DNA of 49,427 nt from Wohlfahrtiimonas populi. Its GTDB lineage: Bacteria > Pseudomonadota > Gammaproteobacteria > Cardiobacteriales > Wohlfahrtiimonadaceae. This document shows, in pieces, positions 43,162 to 49,427 of this stretch (its first letter is position 1; each line of letters opens with the position of its first letter). The DNA is taken from the NCBI RefSeq assembly GCF_002006795.1, contig NZ_MVDN01000003.1, positions 1-49,427 of the forward strand, in the 5' to 3' direction. The notes below the pieces were generated by a model. That model worked only from the letters and a program-made list of their open reading frames with translations. It was not told where the DNA came from and ran no database searches. The translations under genes were made by a program, and so were the position numbers.

Positions 43162-44001
43162 ATGTCAACTTGTTACGTTGTAGCGACCCCCATTGGCAAC
43201 ATTGAGGATTGGTCTCCACGCGCCATTGAAACCTTAAAAACTGTCGATTTGATCTTTACTGAAGATACAAGGCACTCCGCAAAACTCATGCAACTGTTCA
43301 GTATCTCAACACCAACGCGCTCGCTCCATGATCACAACGAAACAGATCGTATTGATGAAATTTTAAACTTATTGAACGATGACAAATCTATCGCCATTAT
43401 CTCTGATGCAGGCACACCATTAATTTCTGATCCAGGCTTTAAAGTCGTTCGTGCTTTACGTGAACATGAACAAAAAGTGATTCCAATTCCTGGCGTCAGT
43501 GCTTTAATCACAGCATTATCTGTTTCTGGCATTGCAACAGATCGATTCAGCTTCGAAGGCTTCTTGCCTGCTAAATCTTCTGGCCGTAAAAGCAAAATGG
43601 ATGCGTTAAGAAAAGATCCTCGCACATTAATCTTTTATGAATCTAGCCATAGAATCATTGAAATGCTCAAAGATGCTATTTCAGTCTTCGGTGTAGATCG
43701 TTATGCTTTCATTGGTAGAGAAATGACAAAACATTATGAAAGCTATCTTTCCAATACATTAGAAGAACTTTTAACCTATTACCAAACTCACAGTGATGAA
43801 CAGCGCGGTGAATATGTTGTGGTGATTGAAGGCTCTAATGTAGAAGTTGAGCAATCTGAAGGCGTTAATTTAAATGAACTCCTAGAAATTTTATTAGCAG
43901 AATTACCGCTTAAACAAGCGGTGAGTATTGCGATGAAGATCACAAAACTATCTAAAAACCATATTTATCAAACTGCACTGACGATTCAAAATAACGTATA
44001 A
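43162..44001 (+). CDS. rsmI: 16S rRNA 2'-O-ribose C1402 methyltransferase RsmI
   Basis: 279 aa (E. coli 286) SAM-dependent methyltransferase of the tetrapyrrole-methylase fold. The start CYVVATPIGNIEDWSPRAIETL is diagnostic, followed by FTEDTRHSAKLM, SDAGTPLISDPGF, PIPGVSALITALSVSG, RFSFEGFLPAK, FYESSHRI and GREMTKHYE. The C-terminal ~50 residues form the small RsmI domain. It is divergent from yraN and begins a run of five plus-strand genes. Confidence 0.96.
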   Translation: MSTCYVVATPIGNIEDWSPRAIETLKTVDLIFTEDTRHSAKLMQLFSISTPTRSLHDHNETDRIDEILNLLNDDKSIAIISDAGTPLISDPGFKVVRALREHEQKVIPIPGVSALITALSVSGIATDRFSFEGFLPAKSSGRKSKMDALRKDPRTLIFYESSHRIIEMLKDAISVFGVDRYAFIGREMTKHYESYLSNTLEELLTYYQTHSDEQRGEYVVVIEGSNVEVEQSEGVNLNELLEILLAELPLKQAVSIAMKITKLSKNHIYQTALTIQNNV

Positions 44002-44035
44002 TCATCAGCGAATTTAAAGGAATAGAGAGTCAATA

Positions 44036-45289
44036 ATGTTGGAATCATCTGTTAACACAAGCTCTAAATTTACAGCGGATGAGAAAAGTTTAACAGCAAA
44101 ATTAGCTGGCCTTTTCTCTATTAGAATGCTCGGCATCTTTATCATTTTGCCAATTTTAGTAACGTACAGCCAAAGTTTAGAAGGCTCAACGCCAGTATTA
44201 ACAGGATTAGTGTTTGCAAGCTATGCCATTACACAAATATTGCTTCAGCCTATTTTTGGCATTGTTTCTGACAAAGTGGGCAGAAAGCCCGCATTAATCG
44301 TTGGATTAGCATTATTCACATTGGGTAGTTTAATCTTAGTATTTGCTTCTAACATTTATATTGCAATTCTAGGCAGAATCATTCAAGGCTCTGGCGCTGT
44401 TTCTGCGGTTGTATTAGCAATGGCAACAGATCTAACAAGAGAACAGATTCGATCCAAAGTGATGGCATTCATTGGTGTCAGCATCGGCTTAACATTCGGT
44501 ATCGCAATTTCCATTGCGCCTGTAATTTATTATTTAGCGAAAGGTTATGGTATTTTTGGTTTATGTGCAGCTTTAGGCGTTGCAGGCATTTATGTTGCCA
44601 TTAAATACATCCCTGAAATTCCTGTGACTCCGAAAACGAGCGATCACAAAGAGAGCGTTAAAGAACTTACACACATTGCTTTTAAAGAAAATAACGTTGT
44701 GCGCTTATATTTTGGTGCATTCATGCTGCATCTATTATTAACCATGACATTTGCAACACTACCAATTCTCTTTAAGCAATTAGATATCTCTACAGTTTCT
44801 TCTGCATTTTATTACACAGCAACTTTCTTTGTTTCCATCATTGTGATGTTCATTTTTGTGGGATTAGCAGAAAGATTCTATAAACACCGAATTTTATTCT
44901 TATTTGCCATTGTTCTATTGGCCGCATCTTATTTATTCATGTTAGTTTCTGGCGATGGTAGCCGCTGGTTAATCATTACAAGCCTTGCACTATTTTTCTT
45001 TGGCTTTAACATTATGGAAGCATCACAACCATCATTAATGTCTCGCTTTGCAGATCAAAATTACCGCGGCACAATCATGGGCGTATTCTCTTCCTCACAA
45101 TTTTTAGGCGCATCCATTGGTGGCATGCTAGGTTCAGTCATTAGCGGATATATGGGTGTTCTGTATGTTTTCTATCTCACATTTATCTTAACAGCGTTAT
45201 GGTTTGTCATTGCATGGCCAATGCAGAATCCAATCAAGCCTGTTAAAAAACCAGAATCCGAAACAACCGATGAAGAAGTTATCGCATAA
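44036..45289 (+). CDS. MFS transporter, YajR-like
   Basis: 417 aa with 12 membrane helices. RMLGIFIILPILVTYS in helix 1 and GIVSDKVGRKPALIVGLAL (motif A) resemble the YajR/DHA1 group; GRIIQGSGAVSAVVLA is helix 4. It lacks the C-terminal ferredoxin-like domain of E. coli YajR, ending instead in a short acidic tail (KPESETTDEEVIA). Substrate unknown. AAGGAATAG lies about 12 bases before ATG. Its stop overlaps the next start by one base (TAATG), so the deoC-like gene is translationally coupled to it. Confidence 0.85.
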   Translation: MLESSVNTSSKFTADEKSLTAKLAGLFSIRMLGIFIILPILVTYSQSLEGSTPVLTGLVFASYAITQILLQPIFGIVSDKVGRKPALIVGLALFTLGSLILVFASNIYIAILGRIIQGSGAVSAVVLAMATDLTREQIRSKVMAFIGVSIGLTFGIAISIAPVIYYLAKGYGIFGLCAALGVAGIYVAIKYIPEIPVTPKTSDHKESVKELTHIAFKENNVVRLYFGAFMLHLLLTMTFATLPILFKQLDISTVSSAFYYTATFFVSIIVMFIFVGLAERFYKHRILFLFAIVLLAASYLFMLVSGDGSRWLIITSLALFFFGFNIMEASQPSLMSRFADQNYRGTIMGVFSSSQFLGASIGGMLGSVISGYMGVLYVFYLTFILTALWFVIAWPMQNPIKPVKKPESETTDEEVIA

Positions 45290-46032
45290 TGGAAGAACTA
45301 AAGTTTAAAGTTGCACAAAAAATGGTTGGGTTGATTGATATGCCTTACCTATTTTTAAATTTCGATGGCAATAAAATTTTGTCAGATATAAACACATTAG
45401 GTAAAATAGCATCCATTACAACATTTTCTCAACATGTTGGGCCAATGAGAGAGGCTTTAGGTGCTGATTGCCCTAGAATCTCCACAATCATTAACTATCC
45501 AAATGGGGATTTCAACACTTACAATGCAATGCAAGAGATGAAAAATGCCATTGCTGCAGGTACAGATGAAATTGATTTAGTCTTTCCTTATCAAGCATTA
45601 GTGAATCGCCAAGCAGGATTATGCTTGCAATTTTTGACAAAATTGAAAGAAGCTTCAGGCGATTATCCCTTAAAATTAACCATTGAAGCTGGCATTCTAC
45701 AAGATGCTAAATGGATTAGAAAAGCTTCAGAATTAGCTGTACGAAGTGGCATGAACTTTATCAAAACAACTTCAGGCCGTAATCGTCAGCAAGTAACATT
45801 AACTATGGTACAGATGATGTTGAATGTTATTCAAGACATGAACCCAAATGTCGGCATTCACATCCAAACCAATAATAATAGCTTCTCAGAAGCTTCACAG
45901 TATTTGGAAGAAGTCATCAATCGATTTGGCACATCGTGGGTTGACGCTTCACATTTTCGTTTGAGTGGTCCGAACTTAGAAAGCTCTGTTTTAGAGATTT
46001 TACAAGAAAACCACGACATTTCATTAGACTAG
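45289..46032 (+). CDS. DeoC-like aldolase fold protein with altered active site
   Basis: 247 aa aligned over its length with deoxyribose-phosphate aldolase DeoC. Kept: GTDEIDLVFPYQAL with D96 (E. coli D102), and NFIKTTSG with K159, equivalent to the Schiff-base K167. Changed: the second catalytic lysine (E. coli K201 in GFKPAGG) is H191 in GIHIQTNNN, the phosphate-binding Gly-Gly is lost, and STGK is TSGR. Aldolase activity on deoxyribose 5-phosphate is therefore doubtful; a changed substrate is possible since the Schiff-base lysine remains. Start overlaps the MFS stop. No other deo gene is nearby. Confidence 0.8.
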   Translation: MEELKFKVAQKMVGLIDMPYLFLNFDGNKILSDINTLGKIASITTFSQHVGPMREALGADCPRISTIINYPNGDFNTYNAMQEMKNAIAAGTDEIDLVFPYQALVNRQAGLCLQFLTKLKEASGDYPLKLTIEAGILQDAKWIRKASELAVRSGMNFIKTTSGRNRQQVTLTMVQMMLNVIQDMNPNVGIHIQTNNNSFSEASQYLEEVINRFGTSWVDASHFRLSGPNLESSVLEILQENHDISLD

Positions 46033-46044
46033 TTTGAGAATTTT

Positions 46045-46821
46045 ATGAATCCACAATTAACCGTTGCACAAAAAAGCGTTTCAAAAGTTAGCCGCTTAAT
46101 TAACCAAATTTTTGAGCAAACTGCAAAATTAAGCCAAGCACAACGTGAAGAAACTGAGCGTTTTACAATTTTTTATAAGCAAATCGAATCTGAAATTGCT
46201 AAAGAAATCTTGTACGCTTACCCTGACAATACTGTTGAAACTCGTTGCGATGGTATCCACGGTAAACCTAACAACAGAAACTATTGGTATGTTAGTGGCA
46301 TCGTTGGCAAAGAAAATTTCCTAGGTGGCAACTCTGATTTTGCAGTATCTGTAGCTTACATGGTTGACGATAAATTGACAGCAGCATATATTTTCATGCC
46401 TGTATCACAAAAAGAGTACATGGCTGTAAAAAATGAAGGTGCAACTGTGAACGATCTCCGTATGCGTTTACCTAAGCACAGCGGTAAATTATCTGATGCT
46501 TTATTGGTGACAAACGACAAGTCTCTAGCTAAAGAATATGCGCTAATGACATCTCATTTGCATCATTTATCTTTAGGCGTTCGCGTAACTGGCAATACGG
46601 CTTTGGCAATCTGCAATATGGCTGAAGGCAAAGCATCTGCTGCTTGGTCAACAGAATTCAATGCTTGTGATCATTTTGCAGCAGTTTTAATTGGCTTAGA
46701 AAGCGGTGCATTGGCAGCTGATTTCCAAGGCAATGAAGTTGATTTAAGCTCTGAAAATGTTGCATTTGCATCACCAAAATTATTGAAACCTTTATTACAA
46801 TCTATTCATCAAGCTAGATAA
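46045..46821 (+). CDS. Inositol monophosphatase-family pseudoenzyme (SuhB/CysQ-like fold)
   Basis: 258 aa. It follows SuhB over the whole length: NFLGGNSDFAVSVAYM (SuhB NF...FAVSIA), AYIFMP, NEGATVNDLRMRL, VRVTGNTALAICNMAEGKASA and CDHFAAVLIGLESGAL. The metal-binding motif DPLDGTTNF is replaced by S84-G-I-V87-G-K-E-N-F, losing both aspartates and the threonine, and the upstream GEE glutamates are absent. Only the late aspartate (D209 of CDHFAA for WDxAAG) remains. Mg-dependent phosphatase activity is therefore unlikely. A binding or regulatory role, as E. coli SuhB has in rRNA antitermination, is possible but only inferred. Gap of 12 bp after the deoC-like gene. Confidence 0.8.
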   Translation: MNPQLTVAQKSVSKVSRLINQIFEQTAKLSQAQREETERFTIFYKQIESEIAKEILYAYPDNTVETRCDGIHGKPNNRNYWYVSGIVGKENFLGGNSDFAVSVAYMVDDKLTAAYIFMPVSQKEYMAVKNEGATVNDLRMRLPKHSGKLSDALLVTNDKSLAKEYALMTSHLHHLSLGVRVTGNTALAICNMAEGKASAAWSTEFNACDHFAAVLIGLESGALAADFQGNEVDLSSENVAFASPKLLKPLLQSIHQAR

Positions 46822-46824
46822 TCT

Positions 46825-47598
46825 ATGCGTAACTGGAAACTTCAACATACAAGCATCACTCTCAGCTTACTGGCACTACAAAGCTTTGCTTTTGCATTAA
46901 CGATACAAGAACAAACGTACCATAAAGTTGATTTTGCTGTCGTTGAAGTTTCTAAAGATGATGATTTACAACTGTTTTGGAAACAACCCGATGCTGATCA
47001 AGCATATCAATCATTCAATGGGTTGACCAAAACATTAGCAAAACAGAAGAAAAATGTTCTGTTTGCCACAAACTCAGGCATATTTGGGCAAGATCAATCG
47101 CCCCTTGGTTGGCATGTTGAAAAAGGTGTGAAGTTACAAGCACTGAATCAAGTGACACGCAAAGATGCAACTGGCAACTTTTCATTGATTCCTAATGGCG
47201 TATTTTTTACAGATAAAACCGGCCAACATCATGTATTAGAAACAGAAGAATTTCTTAAAAATCAACACAAATACAATGCTGTTGATGCGACTCAATCAGG
47301 CCCAATGCTGATCATTGACGGCAAAATGCACCCAAAATTCTTTGCAGCTTCTGATAGCTTAAAATACCGCAGCGGTGTTTGTGTGAACAATGATAAAACC
47401 TATTTTGTCGTAACACAAAAGCCCATCAATTTTTATTATTTTGCTAAGTTTTTCCAAGATGAACTAGGCTGTGACAATGCGCTCTATTTAGATGGCACAC
47501 TATCACAACTCTATTATCAAGGGAAAATTTATGGCGCACCCTTTTGGAATGTGCGCCCTTATGTGGGCATTTGGGCAGTTACTGAGTCTTCACAATAG
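46825..47598 (+). CDS. Phosphodiester glycosidase-family (NAGPA/DUF2233) secreted protein, YigE-like
   Basis: 257 aa with a signal peptide (cleavage near LQSFAFA, residue 25). The NAGPA domain covers the rest: FATNSGIFGQDQSPLGW near 83-99, NFSLIPNGVFF, ATQSGPMLIIDGK near 152-165 and NALYLDGTLSQLYYQ near 215-229. In other proteins the domain removes sugar phosphodiester caps; in bacteria of this type the substrate is unknown and the product probably acts in the periplasm. It begins 3 bp after the IMPase-like gene, completing the five-gene run from rsmI. Its 3' end overlaps convergent cpxA by 20 bp. Confidence 0.85.
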   Translation: MRNWKLQHTSITLSLLALQSFAFALTIQEQTYHKVDFAVVEVSKDDDLQLFWKQPDADQAYQSFNGLTKTLAKQKKNVLFATNSGIFGQDQSPLGWHVEKGVKLQALNQVTRKDATGNFSLIPNGVFFTDKTGQHHVLETEEFLKNQHKYNAVDATQSGPMLIIDGKMHPKFFAASDSLKYRSGVCVNNDKTYFVVTQKPINFYYFAKFFQDELGCDNALYLDGTLSQLYYQGKIYGAPFWNVRPYVGIWAVTESSQ

Positions 47599-48904
47599 GC
47601 AATGTTAGAATAATCTCTAAACCACCCAATTCGCCATTTCTTGCTTTAATTGAACCATGATGACTTTTCACCATGTGCCCTGCAATAGCCAAACCTAAAC
47701 CCGCACCATGAGAATCTGCAACCTCGGTATTTTCAGAGCGATAGAAAGCCTCAAACAAGCGCTCTAAATCTGTTGGTTTAACGCCTGGCCCATCATCTGA
47801 AATCGTAATGTACAACTCTCCCTGATCCACTTTGAAAGCCACTTCAATTTTATGGCGAGTATAGTGAATCGCATTTCTTAGAATATTCTCTATCCCACTT
47901 CTGAAATTTTCTACATTCAATGACAGTTGAACATCTGGAATATCTTGATAGCTTAAAACCTTACCATTGGCTTCAGCTTCAAACATAGCTTCTGCTAAAA
48001 GCTCAATCAAAGCATCTTGTAAATGAGCTAACTCATATTTATCACGACTTAAAATTAGTTCACGTGATAATGACAACATTGCTTGAATACGATCTTCAAT
48101 TAAAATTAAATTTTGCTCTATACGATCAATATCAGGCTCCAAAGAAGCATCAGCTTTACGGCGCAACATACCATTCGTTAAACGAATTCTCGTCAATGGC
48201 GTTCTTAATTCGTGGGACATATTACCAAAGAGGCGATTCTTCTCTGCCTCAGCCTCCTGTAATGCAGCAACCATTTTATTGAAGCTTTGACCTAAATAAC
48301 CAAATTCAACCGCACCTTTTTCTAACTCAGGATCAGTTACCCAATCGCCTTCCGCTACTCTTTCAGAAGCTCTCTTTAATCGCAAAATTGGACGATACAA
48401 CGAATATGTCAGAATAAAGATAAAGGGTAAACTCGCAAACATCATCATAATGATCAACAATGCTGGCGAGCTAAACATCTGACTCACATAATAGGATTGT
48501 GGTAGTTTAGGAAAGAGCAGATAAAATTGATAACGCAAGTTCTCAACTTCAAATGGCCCCATGATCATATTGGAGTTAATGGCTTGCTGATGCGGTTCAT
48601 CTTCATCCACAACTGCTGTAATGAATTCACGATAATCTTGATTATCAACGCTCGCAATAGAATACGCTAAATACTCAGGATCATTGGTTTTAGGGATCGC
48701 AATGAATCGCCCTTGATTGCCATGTTTGGTGCGTAATAAGCGATATAAGCGTTGCTGAACTTTTTCTCTTTCAACGGTTGGCACTTCCCTAATTCTGCGT
48801 TGATCCAAGGTTGGAATAATGATCGCAACAGAAACCACTGCAATACAGTAGATCAAGAAAACAAAAAAGATTCGAACACTTAATAGAGAGAAAAACTTCC
48901 GCAT
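47579..48904 (-). CDS. cpxA: Sensor histidine kinase, CpxA-like
   Basis: 441 aa inner-membrane kinase. Membrane helices at about 9-31 and 148-168 flank a ~115-residue periplasmic sensor domain. The HAMP domain follows (RPILRLKRASERVAEGDW), then the H-box NMSHELRTPLTRIR with H231 as phosphorylation site, N-box ENILRNAIHYT, SDDGPGV and GAGLGLAIAGH. CpxA senses envelope stress such as misfolded periplasmic proteins and phosphorylates CpxR. It starts 6 bp after the cpxR stop. No CpxP gene is seen. The downstream overlap with the NAGPA gene is antisense. Confidence 0.9.
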   Translation of the reverse strand: MRKFFSLLSVRIFFVFLIYCIAVVSVAIIIPTLDQRRIREVPTVEREKVQQRLYRLLRTKHGNQGRFIAIPKTNDPEYLAYSIASVDNQDYREFITAVVDEDEPHQQAINSNMIMGPFEVENLRYQFYLLFPKLPQSYYVSQMFSSPALLIIMMMFASLPFIFILTYSLYRPILRLKRASERVAEGDWVTDPELEKGAVEFGYLGQSFNKMVAALQEAEAEKNRLFGNMSHELRTPLTRIRLTNGMLRRKADASLEPDIDRIEQNLILIEDRIQAMLSLSRELILSRDKYELAHLQDALIELLAEAMFEAEANGKVLSYQDIPDVQLSLNVENFRSGIENILRNAIHYTRHKIEVAFKVDQGELYITISDDGPGVKPTDLERLFEAFYRSENTEVADSHGAGLGLAIAGHMVKSHHGSIKARNGELGGLEIILTLPIVKTQ

Positions 48905-48910
48905 AATTAA

Positions 48911-49427
48911 TTACTCAATGAACATATAGCCTAAGCCATGAATAGTTTTAAACCAAGGCATACCATTATCACGATCTGGAATCTTTTTACGCAAATTACT
49001 CACATGCATATCAATCACACGATCAAATGCTTGATGGCGCTTCCCAAGAATTTCTCGACTCAACTCATCACGACTGATTGCTTTGCCACGATTTTTCACC
49101 ATATATAGCAATAATGAGAATTCCGTATAAGTAAGATCAATTGGTTCACCAGAGAAAGTTGCTTGAAATTGTGTTTGATTCAATTCTAATTGATCAATCT
49201 TGATCACTTTAGAATCTTGAGGAATATCTTCCGCATTGGCACGGCGCAATAGAGCACGAATGCGCGCAATTAATTCACGATCATCAAAAGGCTTCCCAAT
49301 ATAATCATCTGCGCCCAATTCCAATCCTAAAACGCGATCAATACTATCGCCTTTAGCTGACAACATTAATACTGGCAATAATGGTTTAGTTTGTCTAATT
49401 TCACGTAATGTATCCCAACCATTCTTT
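48911..49427 (-). CDS. cpxR: Response regulator, CpxR-like (5' end outside window)
   Basis: Partial: the frame is open to the right edge (translation begins KNGWDTLREIRQTKPLLPVLMLSAK). The end of the receiver domain shows LMLSAKGDSIDRVLGLELGA and DDYIGKPF with the conserved lysine. The OmpR-type winged helix follows: LDLTYTEFSLLLYMVKN-like core (PIDLTYTEFSLLLY), REILGKRHQAFDRVIDMHVS and the final TIHGLGYMFI. DRVLGLELGADDY and the DNA-binding end are CpxR-like. It would activate envelope-stress genes. The phospho-acceptor aspartate lies outside the window. Confidence 0.9.
   Translation of the reverse strand, partial: KNGWDTLREIRQTKPLLPVLMLSAKGDSIDRVLGLELGADDYIGKPFDDRELIARIRALLRRANAEDIPQDSKVIKIDQLELNQTQFQATFSGEPIDLTYTEFSLLLYMVKNRGKAISRDELSREILGKRHQAFDRVIDMHVSNLRKKIPDRDNGMPWFKTIHGLGYMFIE

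Overview
The window is AT-rich chromosomal DNA from a Gram-negative bacterium. Its housekeeping genes (rpoD, dnaG, dusA, murQ-anmK, lepA-lepB-rnc-era, rsmI/yraN, a cpxRA-type pair, yjcH-actP, ilvD) look gammaproteobacterial. The AT-richness, a single-chain pyruvate carboxylase and the mix of neighbours fit a host-associated lineage such as Cardiobacteriales (Ignatzschineria/Wohlfahrtiimonas type). The genus is a guess and cannot be proven from the window. No rRNA, tRNA, CRISPR array, transposase or phage gene was recognised.

Layout. 1-2724: 3' end of a polymorphic-toxin gene with a TNT-type (NAD-glycohydrolase) tip, broken by two in-frame TAA codons, followed by three paralogous putative immunity genes and a remnant of a second TNT tip. 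This is a typical toxin-tip/immunity graveyard. 2732-3763: two small divergent genes and palindrome-rich intergenic DNA. 3764-7246: pyc. 7303-9434: DHA2 efflux pump and divergent TetR regulator with a clear shared operator. 9460-12229: secreted protein, murQ, anmK and a small lipoprotein (muropeptide recycling). 12399-19212: rpoD, dusA, a DUF945-type lipoprotein, yqeY and dnaG. 19255-25279: accessory stretch with a DUF2726 protein, a 46-aa membrane protein, a DAO-family oxidase, a GcvA-like LysR regulator, a noncanonical SDR, a PhzF-family protein and a HEPN-motif protein. 25363-28784: an ABC-F ATPase with an attenuator-like leader-peptide region, divergent from a secreted NylB/EstB-like serine hydrolase. 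28959-30809: ilvD behind a structured leader RNA. 31311-33375: DUF485-actP acetate uptake. 33598-33682: a candidate small RNA. 33710-39628: minus-strand operon lepA-lepB-rnc-era-eamA-rlmJ. 39711-42746: DUF805 fusion protein and an ion antiporter. 42758-47598: yraN, then divergent rsmI-MFS-deoC-like-IMPase-like-NAGPA-like. 47579-49427: cpxA and cpxR on the minus strand, cpxR running off the window.

Most novel-looking signals: (i) a 27-codon leader ORF with a strong Shine-Dalgarno sequence and mutually exclusive RNA pairings before the ABC-F gene; (ii) an ~85-nt intergenic RNA candidate with its own promoter, a C7 single-stranded stretch and a terminator; (iii) a three-stem leader RNA before ilvD starting at the predicted +1; (iv) two adjacent enzyme-fold genes (DeoC-like, IMPase-like) that have lost catalytic or ligand-binding residues; (v) a 22-bp copy of the TetR operator/promoter 20 kb away between two convergent genes; (vi) an in-phase A AAA AAA slippery heptamer inside a broken immunity gene.
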